DNA of 48,685 nucleotides from Pedobacter frigoris (GCF_005116445.1 NZ_SWBQ01000009.1:1-48685); one strand, 5' to 3'; shown: positions 1 to 9,470, numbered from the stretch's first letter. Numbers and translations are program-made. Notes: generated by a model from the sequence alone, not told the origin.

Positions 1-3000
1 GTAAGCAATGCAGGGCCAAGTAATGCAGGAGTGGTAAACATCAGTGATGTGTTACCTGCGGGATTGACAAATGTAAGCTGGACAGCAGTGGGTACAAACG
101 GCGCTGTGCTCTCGGGCGCTTCCAGCGGTACGGGCAATGTGAGCGTAACGGCCAACATTCCGGCGGGCAGTGCATTGGTACAGATCACGGTGAATGGAAC
201 AGTTGATGCGGGCTTTGCCGGCAGCAGCCTGGTGAACACAGCTACGGCAGTTCCTGGAGCTGGGGTGACTGACCCAAGTCCGGCCAGCAGTACGGTGACT
301 ACCACTGTGGGCAGAACAGCCAATGTGAGGATCATCAAATCCGGACCTGCCAATATAGGAGCGGGAGAAATATTGACTTACAACCTGCGCGTTGTAAATG
401 ATGGACCAAGTAATGCACCAGGAGTCTTAATTAAAGATGCGTTACCATCTGCAATAGAAGCAAATGCAACCTGGACAGCTACTGTTCAGAATGGAGCAAC
501 GGTAAGCGCAGCAAGCGGAACCGGAAATGTGGACATCACAGGAAACATTCCATCAGGAACAGGAGAGATTAATATAGAAATTAAAGGAAGAGCTAAAGCT
601 TCGAATACAGATGGTTCGGTCTTTACGAATACAGCTACTGCAAACTTCCCTGCGGGAAGTCCTGTAACAGATCCGGATCCAAGTTCAAACAGCAGTTCTG
701 TAACGACCAAAGTGAACAACGATCCGGTACTTAAGGTGTCGAAAAGTGGTCCGGCAACAATTAATATTGGTGATCCGATCAATTATACCATCGTGATCAG
801 AAATGGTGGGGCAGGAAACATTACCGCTGCACAGATCTCAGATCCGGTGCCGGCAGATGTGATTGTCACCAGCTGGAATGTGATAGCTACAGGCGGCGCA
901 ACCGTAACAGGTAATGCAAGCGGCACAGGTAATAACATTACCAGTGTAGCAAATATTCCTGCTGACGGAAATGCAAATACTGCGATTACCATAAATGTAA
1001 TTGGTAAAGTTTCAACCTCAGCTCATCCTACCTTTACCAATACGGTCACCGTAACGGCCAATGGTGTCAGGGAGAGTTCAGTAGTCACTGCGGTGAACCA
1101 GAGTACCGATATCCAGGTACAGAAATCGGGTCCGCAAACGGTAGCAGCAGGTTCAGCAATCTCTTACAGCATAAAAGTCAGTAACTCCGGACCTATTGAT
1201 GTTGCCGGGTTATTGATCAGAGATAATGTCCCTTCAGCAATAGAAGGTTTGAGCTGGACAGCAGTAGCGAGTGGATCTGCAAGTATTACCGCAGGCGCCT
1301 CAGGCAGCAGCAATATCCAGACGACCGCAAATATCCCTGTTGGAGCAGCCAACTACATCACCATTACTGTAAATGGTATAGTAAAAGCAAGCACGGCAAC
1401 AGGCAGTATCAGCAATACAGCAGATGTACAGTTACCTGCAGGGGTTACAGATTTCAACACTTCAAATAACGCCGGTACGGTAAAAACAGACATCACCACG
1501 CTGACCGGTTTATCGGTGAGCAAGTCTGGCCCTCAAAGCGGGGTATCAGGTTCTGCTATCACCTATACAATCCGTGTCATCAACAACGGACCAAGTAATG
1601 CAATACAGGCAGTCATCACAGATGCTGTACCGGCAGGTATTAAGAATGTAAGCTGGACAGCAATGAGCAGTGGTGCCGCAGTGGTTACCACCGGGGGAAC
1701 GGGAACCGGAAATGCAGTATCAGTTCTTGGAAATATCCCTTCCGGTGCAGGCAATGCGATAAACATCATTGTTAAAGGAACAATCGACGCTGGTTTTGTA
1801 GGACAGTTGGTAAATACAGCGGTAGTTACACCATCAGAAGCAGGCAATCCACCTGTAAATTCGGGTGCGGTTACGACTACGGTGGTTAATGAGTCTAACA
1901 TCAGCATTGTAAAATCAGGACCTGGAAGCGTAGATGCGGGCAGGACGGTTACTTATACCCTTGATGTAAACAATGCCGGTCCTGGTAATGCAGTCAATGC
2001 GACCATTACTGACCAGGTACCTGCTGTACTGACCAACGTAAGCTGGACAGCAACTGCTTCATCAGGAGCAGTGATCAACAGCGGTGCTGCAGGTACAGGT
2101 AATGCAGTAAATGTGAAAGCAGACCTTCCGGCAGGACAGGGAAGTGTTAGGGTTCAGATCACTGGTTTGGTTCCTGCAAACACGGTACTGACCAGTCTGA
2201 GCAATACTGCTGTAGTTACCCCATCAGAAGCAGGTAACCCACCGGTAACCTCTAATGAGATCACCACTTCGATCGTTAAAAACTCAGCATTGTCAGTACT
2301 GAAAAACGGTCCGGGAACCATTAGTTCCGGTGAAGCAATTACTTATACCATCGCCATCAGCAATGCCGGCCCATCTGAAGCAGTTGGCGCTAAACTTAGC
2401 GACATTGTTCCGGCAGAAGTTAAAAATGTAAGCTGGACGAGTGCAGTAACTGGTGGATCTGTAGTCAGTGCAGGCGCGAGCGGAACAGGAAATACAGTAG
2501 GACTTACAGCAACAGTTCCTGCAAATGGAACAATACTCGTAACTGTTACGGGTAAGGTAGATGCGGTATATTCTGGTGCATTGATTAATAAGGCAACGAT
2601 CACGCCATCTGAAGCAGGTAAACCAGCCATTAGCTCTCAGGTAACTACGATTGTTAAAAACGTGTCGGCACTCAGAATCACAAAAACAGGTGTTGCAGAA
2701 GCAATAGCTGGTCAGCAAATGAAGTATGTGATTAAAGTAGCCAATGATGGTCCAGGTACTGCACAAAATGCAGTGATCACGGATGCAATTCCTCAGGCAC
2801 TGACCAACGTAAGCTGGACAGCAAGTGCGGGAGGTGCAGTACAAATCACAAGTGGATCTACGGGAACCGGAAATGCATTGAGCGTAACAGCTACTATTCC
2901 TGCAGGTGTGGCAAATGAACTGATTATTGATATTACAGGTACAATTAACCCAGCCTTTGCAGGTAAGCTAATCAATACAGCGAAAGCGACACCTTCAGAA

Positions 3001-3705
3001 CCAGGTAATTTACCAGTGGTAACACCTCCTGTGGAAACAAACGTGAAGAGAAATCCAGGGGTATCCGTGATCAAAACAGGGCCGGCACAGCTCAAATCAG
3101 GAGAAAGAATTACATACACTATTGAGGTAGGTAATAACAGTCTGAGTAATGCAGAAAACCTAACCATTACGGATATAATCAGCAACAACATCACAAATGT
3201 GGAATGGAGTACTGTGGTATCTGGTACGGCTAAAATCAATACAGGAGGCACAGGAAGCGGTAACAACCTGAATGTAACGGCTGATCTTCCTACAGGAACA
3301 GGCAATAAAATCATCATTACAGTGACAGGTATTGTTTCCAAATCATTTACAGGACGGATTACAAATACCGCAACAGCTACACCATCAGAGGCAGGTGTGC
3401 CGCCTACACAAAGTAACACTGTAGAAACGATCATTGATTATGCAGACTTTATCATTCCAAATGTGATCACTCCAAACGGAGACGGTTCAAACGATGTATT
3501 TAAAATCAAGGGCATAGAAAATTACCCTGGTACAGAAATTTACATGGTGAACAGATGGGGTAATGAAGTATATAAATCAAGTGATTACAAAAATGACTGG
3601 GATGGTTCGCAGTTGAATGAGGGTACCTATTACTACGTTGTGAAACGAAGGGAGAAAACAGGGGGCTTCACTACATTTAGAGGCTGGGTATTTATAAAGA
3701 GATAG
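1..3705 (+). CDS. DUF11-repeat surface protein with T9SS type B C-terminal domain (5' partial)
   Basis: The reading frame is open from base 1, so the true start lies upstream; the GTG at 31 is only the first in-window start-like codon. The visible part is one partial plus eight complete DUF11-type beta-sandwich repeats of about 130 residues. Their KSGP/KTGP openings recur near bases 337, 741, 1120, 1519, 1910, 2300, 2680 and 3070. From about base 3444 follows a gliding-motility-associated C-terminal domain (motifs VITPNGDGSNDVF, NRWGNEVY, GTYYYVV), the CHU_C/type B signal of T9SS. By family knowledge this is a large secreted, probably surface-anchored adhesin-like protein. The PorP/SprF gene begins 4 bases after the stop, the usual partner arrangement for type B cargo (compare SprB-SprF). 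Ligand unknown. Confidence 0.93.
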   Translation, partial: VSNAGPSNAGVVNISDVLPAGLTNVSWTAVGTNGAVLSGASSGTGNVSVTANIPAGSALVQITVNGTVDAGFAGSSLVNTATAVPGAGVTDPSPASSTVTTTVGRTANVRIIKSGPANIGAGEILTYNLRVVNDGPSNAPGVLIKDALPSAIEANATWTATVQNGATVSAASGTGNVDITGNIPSGTGEINIEIKGRAKASNTDGSVFTNTATANFPAGSPVTDPDPSSNSSSVTTKVNNDPVLKVSKSGPATINIGDPINYTIVIRNGGAGNITAAQISDPVPADVIVTSWNVIATGGATVTGNASGTGNNITSVANIPADGNANTAITINVIGKVSTSAHPTFTNTVTVTANGVRESSVVTAVNQSTDIQVQKSGPQTVAAGSAISYSIKVSNSGPIDVAGLLIRDNVPSAIEGLSWTAVASGSASITAGASGSSNIQTTANIPVGAANYITITVNGIVKASTATGSISNTADVQLPAGVTDFNTSNNAGTVKTDITTLTGLSVSKSGPQSGVSGSAITYTIRVINNGPSNAIQAVITDAVPAGIKNVSWTAMSSGAAVVTTGGTGTGNAVSVLGNIPSGAGNAINIIVKGTIDAGFVGQLVNTAVVTPSEAGNPPVNSGAVTTTVVNESNISIVKSGPGSVDAGRTVTYTLDVNNAGPGNAVNATITDQVPAVLTNVSWTATASSGAVINSGAAGTGNAVNVKADLPAGQGSVRVQITGLVPANTVLTSLSNTAVVTPSEAGNPPVTSNEITTSIVKNSALSVLKNGPGTISSGEAITYTIAISNAGPSEAVGAKLSDIVPAEVKNVSWTSAVTGGSVVSAGASGTGNTVGLTATVPANGTILVTVTGKVDAVYSGALINKATITPSEAGKPAISSQVTTIVKNVSALRITKTGVAEAIAGQQMKYVIKVANDGPGTAQNAVITDAIPQALTNVSWTASAGGAVQITSGSTGTGNALSVTATIPAGVANELIIDITGTINPAFAGKLINTAKATPSEPGNLPVVTPPVETNVKRNPGVSVIKTGPAQLKSGERITYTIEVGNNSLSNAENLTITDIISNNITNVEWSTVVSGTAKINTGGTGSGNNLNVTADLPTGTGNKIIITVTGIVSKSFTGRITNTATATPSEAGVPPTQSNTVETIIDYADFIIPNVITPNGDGSNDVFKIKGIENYPGTEIYMVNRWGNEVYKSSDYKNDWDGSQLNEGTYYYVVKRREKTGGFTTFRGWVFIKR

Positions 3706-3709
3706 GAAC

Positions 3710-4711
3710 ATGAGAACAAATAGAATTTCAAGAGGATATATATTTTTAGTACTATTCACTGTCGGCTTTTTGAACGCAAAAGCACAGCAAACCATACAGT
3801 TCAGTCAGTATGTGTTTAATGGCCTTGCTGTGAATCCAGCTTATGCAGGTTATAAGGAGGCCTGGACGGGAAGTATGAGTTACCGGATGCAATGGGCCGG
3901 GATAGATGGTGCACCAAGAACAGCGACAGCATCCTTTGATGGTCTTACAGGCAATCCCGGTAAGAAAGTCGGGTTAGGCATCATCGCTACGAACGACAGA
4001 CTTGGTCCGCAAAATACCTCTGCGGTTTATGCCAATTATGCCTACCGACTGCAACTTGATGCAGAAGATACCAGGCGCCTAAGCTTTGGTATTGCCTTTG
4101 GTGCAACTCAATACAGTGTAGATGGTTCTAAGTTTATAGCCACTGATCAGGGTGATGGTAGTATTCCTGTTGGTAATGACAGTAAGCTCTCACCTGATTT
4201 TCGTTTTGGTGTGTATTACTATACACCTAAGTTTTATCTCGGTGTATCTGTAATAGACCTTCTTTCAGGAATAACAGACAAGACAACAACTACTGATAGC
4301 TATACGATTTTAAAGCAGGTGCGCCATTTGTATCTGACAGGAGGCGTGATGATACCCTTGACGGAAAGCCTGGATCTTAAACCGACATTTATGATCAAAG
4401 AAGATTTCAAGGGGCCTACCAGTCTGGATCTGAATAGTTACTTGCTAATCAGTAAAAAGCTTTGGATAGGGGCATCCTGGAGGACAGGTGTAGCACTATG
4501 GGATAAAAAGAACCTTCAAAGTGGTCTGGATAAAAGTGATGCAGTTTCCGGCATTGTTGAGGTTTACCTGAGCGACCGTTTTCGTATAGGATATTCATTT
4601 GATTATACGACGAGTAAGCTGGCAAATTATCAGCAGGGATCACATGAGGTTTCACTAAGTATAACCTTCCCTGGACAGAGGGACAGGATATTGAGTCCTC
4701 GTTATTTTTAA
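3710..4711 (+). CDS. PorP/SprF family type IX secretion outer-membrane protein
   Basis: This 333-residue protein has a signal peptide ending in NAKAQQ. It opens with the family pattern QFSQYVFNGLAVNPAYAGY, followed by W-rich and beta-strand-rich segments (MQWAGIDGAPRT, GLGIIATNDRLGPQNTS), as expected of a PorP/SprF beta-barrel of about 300-340 residues. Members sit in the outer membrane and serve secretion or anchoring of the type B CTD cargo encoded just upstream. The 4-base gap to that cargo gene implies co-transcription and a dedicated pair. It is distinct from the core T9SS PorP, so no gene symbol is given. Confidence 0.92.
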   Translation: MRTNRISRGYIFLVLFTVGFLNAKAQQTIQFSQYVFNGLAVNPAYAGYKEAWTGSMSYRMQWAGIDGAPRTATASFDGLTGNPGKKVGLGIIATNDRLGPQNTSAVYANYAYRLQLDAEDTRRLSFGIAFGATQYSVDGSKFIATDQGDGSIPVGNDSKLSPDFRFGVYYYTPKFYLGVSVIDLLSGITDKTTTTDSYTILKQVRHLYLTGGVMIPLTESLDLKPTFMIKEDFKGPTSLDLNSYLLISKKLWIGASWRTGVALWDKKNLQSGLDKSDAVSGIVEVYLSDRFRIGYSFDYTTSKLANYQQGSHEVSLSITFPGQRDRILSPRYF

Positions 4712-4724
4712 TAAAGAAGCTATC

Positions 4725-4770
4725 CGGAAAGGTAATTTAATACGAACGTACCTTTCCGAACAGCCTCTTT
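4725..4770 (+). terminator. Probable terminator after the cargo/SprF pair
   Basis: A perfect 10-bp stem (CGGAAAGGTA at 4725-4734, TACCTTTCCG at 4749-4758) encloses a 14-base loop. A T-rich but not pure-T stretch follows. It begins 14 bases after the SprF stop codon. The weak T-tract limits confidence. Confidence 0.45.
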
Positions 4771-4914
4771 TCTCTCAACTCTCCCGCACTTTTATTTTAG
4801 TGACAAAACCCTTGCAATTAATTTATAAATAAATTTTGCTAAAACGGTTTAAATGACTTTATTTGACTTATAGAATGCTAGTTTATTCTGTCATTAACCA
4901 AATAGATCTCTAAA

Positions 4915-5787
4915 ATGAACATAAAAACGGCCGAACTTCCTTTCATAGGGGTTGATATAGGTGGCTCTCACATCACAGCAGCGCATGTAGATTGTAAATC
5001 ATATAAAGTTATTGATGAAACCATGACGCGCCTTAGGGTGGCATCTATGGATACTGCTGAGGTCATATTCGACTCATGGATAGACGCTTTGTCATCATTG
5101 ATCATTAAACAAGGCGACCAGCGTACCAGGATTGGCATCGCAATGCCGGGGCCTTTTGATTATGAGCATGGGATTTCGCTGATGAAGAACCAGCAGAAAT
5201 ACGATTCACTATACGGACTAAATGTTCGTGAAGTATTATCTGAACGATTGGGTATTCCGGGAGATCATATTATTTTCATCAATGATGCAGAAGCTTTTTT
5301 GCGTGGTGAACTTGCTTCAGGAGCAGCATCTGATTTTGAGAAAGCTATTGGAGTCACACTAGGTACAGGTCTGGGCTCTACAAGTAGCTGCAAGGGTGAA
5401 ACCATTGATGTAAACAGGGCATTTGTACCATTTCTTGACAGTATAGCAGAGGAATATATCTCTACCAGATGGTTTCTGAAAAGGTATAAGGAACTTTCAG
5501 ATAAAGAAGTTAAAAACGTAGAAGAATTGCTTTCGACAGCAGAAGCAGGTATCATAGCTCAGCTGTTTGATGAATTCGCTACCAATCTTGCCTCATTCTT
5601 AAATGATTTTATTGCCGACGAAAAGCCCGAAGTTTTGGTCATTGGGGGTAACATTGCCAAGACCTGGGATCATTTTATTACTATATTGCAGGATAAAATA
5701 GTCGATAAGACTGTTGTAATCAAGCAAACTGAAATGTGGGAGGATGCAGCACTTGTCGGTGCAGCATGTACCTGGATTAATAAATAG
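4915..5787 (+). CDS. ROK family protein (sugar kinase-like), lacking the zinc motif
   Basis: The 290 residues show the ASKHA/ROK fold. There is an N-terminal phosphate loop (GVDIGGSHITAA, about residues 12-23), then GIAMPGPFD, the ROK signature region INDAEAFLRGE with GVTLGTGLGS, and a C-terminal adenosine motif VLVIGGNIAKTWDHF. ROK kinases phosphorylate glucose, N-acetylglucosamine, fructose and similar sugars in the cytoplasm. The usual CxCGxxGCxE zinc motif and preceding His that follow the GTGLGS segment are absent: the chain runs CKGETIDVNRAF straight into a helical region. Substrate is therefore uncertain. The secreted esterase gene follows after 5 bases, implying one transcript. There is no N-terminal HTH, so it is kinase-like rather than a ROK repressor. 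Confidence 0.85.
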   Translation: MNIKTAELPFIGVDIGGSHITAAHVDCKSYKVIDETMTRLRVASMDTAEVIFDSWIDALSSLIIKQGDQRTRIGIAMPGPFDYEHGISLMKNQQKYDSLYGLNVREVLSERLGIPGDHIIFINDAEAFLRGELASGAASDFEKAIGVTLGTGLGSTSSCKGETIDVNRAFVPFLDSIAEEYISTRWFLKRYKELSDKEVKNVEELLSTAEAGIIAQLFDEFATNLASFLNDFIADEKPEVLVIGGNIAKTWDHFITILQDKIVDKTVVIKQTEMWEDAALVGAACTWINK

Positions 5788-5792
5788 TAAAA

Positions 5793-6614
5793 ATGAAAAT
5801 ACGTCTTTTTCTTACAGGGCTTTTGACCTTTATCGGCTGTCAGCTTGTTCACGCTGCTCAGGTTGATACAGTACTTACCTACAGTGCTGCGATGAAAAAG
5901 AACATTAAGGCGGTAGTCATTACTCCACAGGGTTATGAAAACAATAAAAATTTCCCGACGGTATACCTATTGCATGGTGCCGGTGATGCTTACTCTGGTT
6001 GGGTAAATAAAGTACCTGCTATAAAAAAGTATGCCGATGATTTCCAGATGATCATTGTTTGTCCGGACGGAAATGTAACCAGCTGGTATTTCGATAGTCA
6101 GGAAGACGCTGCCTGGAAATATGAAACGTATGTGGCAACCGAACTGGTAAACTTTGTCGACCAGAAATATAAGACTTTGAAGGATAGGAAGGGGAGAGCT
6201 ATTGCCGGTTTGAGCATGGGCGGGCATGGCGCCTTGTACCTGTCCTTTAAACATCAGGATGTATTTGGCGCAGCCGGGAGTATGAGTGGCGGTGTTGATA
6301 TAAAATCCTTTCCTTTAAACTGGGACATCGCCAAAAGGCTTGGCCCTATGGATAAATATCCCGAAAGATGGAAAGCAAATTCCGTTATAGACCTGATTTA
6401 TTTACTCGTTCCCAATCGACTTGCCCTGAATATTGATTGTGGAAAGGAGGACTTTTTCTACGAAGTCAATATGAAACTTCATGAGCAACTACAATACAGC
6501 AATATCCCTCATGATTTTACCATCAGGCCTGGTGCTCATAACTGGGATTACTGGAAAAATGCCATTGGCTTTCAACTGATGTTTTTCAGTAACTTTTTTA
6601 ATAAAGCGAAGTAA
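5793..6614 (+). CDS. Secreted alpha/beta-hydrolase, esterase D / feruloyl-esterase-like
   Basis: The 273 residues begin with a signal peptide (hydrophobic to about residue 15, cleavage near VHA-AQ; Cys16 makes a lipoprotein reading possible but the lipobox is poor). Family PF00756 features are YLLHGAGDAYSGW (oxyanion region), the nucleophile elbow GLSMGGHGA with Ser141, and a late catalytic His in PGAHNWDYW. Relatives deacylate carbohydrate esters or S-formylglutathione; export favours an extracytoplasmic ester substrate such as decorated polysaccharide. It lies 5 bases behind the ROK gene and 70 bases ahead of a Tat-exported isomerase-like gene, suggesting a small carbohydrate operon. Exact substrate unknown. 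Confidence 0.85.
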   Translation: MKIRLFLTGLLTFIGCQLVHAAQVDTVLTYSAAMKKNIKAVVITPQGYENNKNFPTVYLLHGAGDAYSGWVNKVPAIKKYADDFQMIIVCPDGNVTSWYFDSQEDAAWKYETYVATELVNFVDQKYKTLKDRKGRAIAGLSMGGHGALYLSFKHQDVFGAAGSMSGGVDIKSFPLNWDIAKRLGPMDKYPERWKANSVIDLIYLLVPNRLALNIDCGKEDFFYEVNMKLHEQLQYSNIPHDFTIRPGAHNWDYWKNAIGFQLMFFSNFFNKAK

Positions 6615-6684
6615 ACGCCAGAAAGATTATTTATTTTAGTTGTAAATAGGAACTTAAAATCAACCCCCTACACACAAATAAATT

Positions 6685-7605
6685 ATGGAAACAAAAGACC
6701 GCAGAAGTTTTCTCAGAGATATTGGTTTACTCACTGCCGCCGCAGGAATATCGGGCGTATTGCCGCTGGATGCATTTGCCGCACCCAGGAATGAATTTTT
6801 TAAGATATCATTGGCGCAATGGTCGCTTCATAAAACACTCTTTGGAGGAAAACTGACCAATCTGGATTTCCCTTTAAAAGCTAAGAATGATTTCGGTATC
6901 AATATCGTAGAATACGTAAGTCCATTTTTCAATAAGAAGGAAACCGATCAGACTTATTTAAAAGAACTGCTCACCAGGACTAAAAATGAAGGCATACAAA
7001 ATCATTTGATCATGATCGACGGTGAAGGACAGCTGGGAGACAAGAATGAAAGCGCAAGGATCAAGGCTGTAGAAAATCACTACAAGTGGATTGATGCCGC
7101 AAAATTCCTGGGCTGTAAGACCATACGTGTAAATGCCGGAGGCGGGGGAACAGAAGAAGAAGTTAAAGCTGCAGCTGTAGACGGTCTGGGCAGACTTTCT
7201 GAATACGGCAAGAAAAATAAGATCAATGTCATTGTAGAAAATCACGGGGGCTATTCTTCAGATGGCGGCTGGCTTTCATCTGTGATCAAACAGGTGAACA
7301 ATCCGTATTGCGGTACACTTCCTGATTTTGGAAACTTCAAAATCAGTGCTACCAGGGAGTACGACAGGTATAAAGGAATAGAAGAGTTATTGCCATACGC
7401 GAAGGGGCTGAGTGCTAAAACTCACGACTTTGACGATAATGGCAATGAAATAGCGATGGACTATGAGCGCATCTTTAAAATGGTTAAGGCCGCGAAATGG
7501 ACGGGAATTGTAGGGATAGAATATGAAGGGTCCAGGCTTCCTGAAGACGAGGGGATCAGGAAAACGAAGGAACTGCTGCTGAAAATTCAGGAATTGTATA
7601 AATAA
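6685..7605 (+). CDS. Tat-exported sugar phosphate isomerase/epimerase-like TIM-barrel protein
   Basis: The 306 residues start with a twin-arginine signal (DRRSFLRDIGLL, Arg6-Arg7) followed by an Ala-rich hydrophobic stretch ending near DAFAAP. The mature part is an AP-endonuclease-2/xylose-isomerase-like TIM barrel. Typical pieces are CKTIRVNAGG, VIVENHGGYSSDGG, TLPDFGNF, AKTHDFDDNGNE and GIVGIEYEG, which hold the Glu/Asp/His metal ligands. Exported members in Bacteroidota occur in keto-sugar and glycoside pathways; the true reaction is not known. A strong bidirectional terminator directly follows the stop. Confidence 0.85.
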   Translation: METKDRRSFLRDIGLLTAAAGISGVLPLDAFAAPRNEFFKISLAQWSLHKTLFGGKLTNLDFPLKAKNDFGINIVEYVSPFFNKKETDQTYLKELLTRTKNEGIQNHLIMIDGEGQLGDKNESARIKAVENHYKWIDAAKFLGCKTIRVNAGGGGTEEEVKAAAVDGLGRLSEYGKKNKINVIVENHGGYSSDGGWLSSVIKQVNNPYCGTLPDFGNFKISATREYDRYKGIEELLPYAKGLSAKTHDFDDNGNEIAMDYERIFKMVKAAKWTGIVGIEYEGSRLPEDEGIRKTKELLLKIQELYK

Positions 7606-7631
7606 AAAAAGGGGCTCGCAGCCCCCTTTTT
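7604..7631. terminator. Bidirectional terminator between convergent genes
   Basis: A-tract (7604-7610), GGGGCT stem (7611-7616), CGC loop, AGCCCC (7620-7625), one extra C, then T5 (7627-7631). The A/T tracts on both sides let it serve the plus-strand isomerase-like gene and the minus-strand ettA gene, whose stop is at 7634. Confidence 0.85.
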
Positions 7632-7633
7632 AA

Positions 7634-9310
7634 TTACACTAGTTTTTTATACCTGATCCGGTGAGGAGTCACATCACCTAATCTTTTCTTACGATTTTCT
7701 TCGTAATCACTGTAGTTACCTTCAAAGAAGTAAACCTGTGAGTTGCCTTCGAAAGCCAGGATGTGCGTACAGATCCTGTCCAGGAACCAGCGGTCGTGAC
7801 TAATCACAACTGCACAGCCACCAAAGTTTTCTAATGCCTCTTCCAGTGCCCTCAACGTGTTTACGTCAATATCATTCGTAGGCTCATCCAGCAGCAATAC
7901 GTTTGCTCCCTTTTTCAAGGTAATGGCCAGGTGTACACGGTTGCGTTCACCACCAGATAGGATGCCTACTTTTTTCTGCTGATCGCCACCATTGAAATTG
8001 AATTTAGAAACGTAGGCCCTTCCGTTCACAGCTTTATTGCCCAGTTGAATGCTATCCAGACCATCAGTAATGTTTTCATAAACCGTCTTATCTGCATCCA
8101 GGTCATTGTGCATCTGGTCCACATAACCTAGTTCAACAGTTTCTCCAACACGGAATGTACCTGTGTCAGCAGTCTCCTGACCCGTGATCAGTCGGAATAA
8201 GGTCGTTTTACCGGCGCCGTTTGGCCCGATGATACCTACTATACCCGCAGGAGGTAGTGAGAAGCTCAGGTCTTCAAATAATAATTTGTCGCCATAAGCC
8301 TTTGTTACATTAGTCGCTTCAATCACCACATTTCCGAGTCTTGGACCCGCAGGGATGAAGAGCTCCAGTTTGTCTTCTCTTTCTTTTGAATCTTCCGAAG
8401 CCAGTTTATCATAGTTTGATAGACGCGCTTTTGACTTAGCATGACGGGCTTTTGGTGCCATACGCACCCATTCCAGCTCACGCTCCAATGTTTTCTGACG
8501 TTTGCTTTCTGTTTTTTCTTCTTGAGCTAATCTTTTCGCTTTCTGATCCAGCCATGAAGAATAATTTCCTTTCCATGGAATACCTTCACCACGGTCAAGC
8601 TCAAGGATCCATCCCGCAACGTTGTCCAGGAAGTACCTGTCGTGGGTTACAGCGATAACTGTTCCTTTATAATTTTGAAGGAATTGCTCCAGCCAGTCGA
8701 TGCTCTCCGCATCAAGGTGGTTGGTAGGCTCATCCAGTAAAAGTACGTCCGGTTCCTGAAGCAGCAGGCGGCACATGGCCACACGTCTGCGCTCACCTCC
8801 CGAAAGTACCCCGATTTTAGTCTCAGGATCAGGGCAGCGCAATGCATCCATGGCACGCTCCAGTTTGGTGTCCAGTTCCCAGGCATTCACCGCATCGATT
8901 TTATCCTGCAGTTCACCCTGGCGGGCCATCAGTTTATCCATCTTATCCGGATCTGAGTAGTTTTCCTCTAAACCGAAGGCCTCGTTAACTTCTTCATATT
9001 CTTTAAGGATGGCAGTAATCTCTGCTACACCCTCTTCTACAACTTCTCTTACTGTCTTACTTTCATCCAATTGCGGTTCCTGTGCAAGGTAACCTACGCT
9101 GTATCCTGGTGAGAAAACCACCTCTCCCTGGAAGGATTTATCCAGTCCGGCAATGATTTTTAAAAGAGAGGATTTACCCGATCCGTTAAGACCGATAACG
9201 CCAATTTTAGCACCATAGAAAAAGGAAAGGTATATGTTCTTTAAAACTTGCTTCTGAGGTGGGTAAATCTTATTTACCCCCGCCATTGAAAAAATTATCT
9301 TTTCGTCCAT
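7634..9310 (-). CDS. ettA: Energy-dependent translational throttle protein EttA (ABC-F ATPase)
   Basis: The 558 residues carry two ABC ATPase domains without membrane segments, the usual length and layout of EttA. Domain 1 has Walker A GLNGSGKSS (40-48), signature LSGGERRR (169-176) and Walker B with DEPTNHLD (193-200). A charged helical interdomain linker (about 255-315) contains the KARHAKSKARLSNYDKL segment that contacts the ribosome in ABC-F proteins. Domain 2 has GPNGAGKTT (362-370), LSGGERNR (451-458) and DEPTNDID. The family binds the ribosomal E site and gates entry into elongation according to ADP/ATP ratio. It is transcribed alone, with a TATCTTTG promoter element 48 bases upstream of the ATG. 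Confidence 0.95.
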   Translation of the reverse strand: MDEKIIFSMAGVNKIYPPQKQVLKNIYLSFFYGAKIGVIGLNGSGKSSLLKIIAGLDKSFQGEVVFSPGYSVGYLAQEPQLDESKTVREVVEEGVAEITAILKEYEEVNEAFGLEENYSDPDKMDKLMARQGELQDKIDAVNAWELDTKLERAMDALRCPDPETKIGVLSGGERRRVAMCRLLLQEPDVLLLDEPTNHLDAESIDWLEQFLQNYKGTVIAVTHDRYFLDNVAGWILELDRGEGIPWKGNYSSWLDQKAKRLAQEEKTESKRQKTLERELEWVRMAPKARHAKSKARLSNYDKLASEDSKEREDKLELFIPAGPRLGNVVIEATNVTKAYGDKLLFEDLSFSLPPAGIVGIIGPNGAGKTTLFRLITGQETADTGTFRVGETVELGYVDQMHNDLDADKTVYENITDGLDSIQLGNKAVNGRAYVSKFNFNGGDQQKKVGILSGGERNRVHLAITLKKGANVLLLDEPTNDIDVNTLRALEEALENFGGCAVVISHDRWFLDRICTHILAFEGNSQVYFFEGNYSDYEENRKKRLGDVTPHRIRYKKLV

Positions 9311-9358
9311 GCTTGGTATTTAGTAAATGATAGGGTTTAGAAAACCTTATGTCTGGAA

Positions 9359-9388
9359 CAAAGATAAGAAAAGGGGGTGATCTCCCAA
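9359..9388 (-). promoter_or_regulatory. Bacteroidota-type promoter of ettA
   Basis: On the minus strand a TATCTTTG element (plus-strand CAAAGATA, 9359-9366) is preceded by TTG (CAA at 9386-9388) at 19 bases. This fits the TTTG-N~19-TANNTTTG pattern of the Bacteroidota housekeeping sigma factor. The predicted transcript start leaves about 45 bases of leader before the ettA ATG. Confidence 0.6.
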
Positions 9389-9470
9389 GGCTGGATTTAC
9401 AGTAACATTTCTGACGCTATTTATGATTCAATGTGTAATTGTCTGATATTTATATACCAAACAAACCGAA

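Noticed and set aside
2293..2844. 183-codon minus-strand open frame (and other minus-strand frames across the DUF11 gene)
   Set aside because: Cys/Arg/Ser-rich or Val/Pro-rich shadow translations of the repeat protein; they recur with the repeats and resemble no protein family.
4795..4914. Promoter for the ROK gene (TAAATTTTG near 4830)
   Set aside because: The element has one base too many for TANNTTTG and the -33 spacing is poor, so no call was made.
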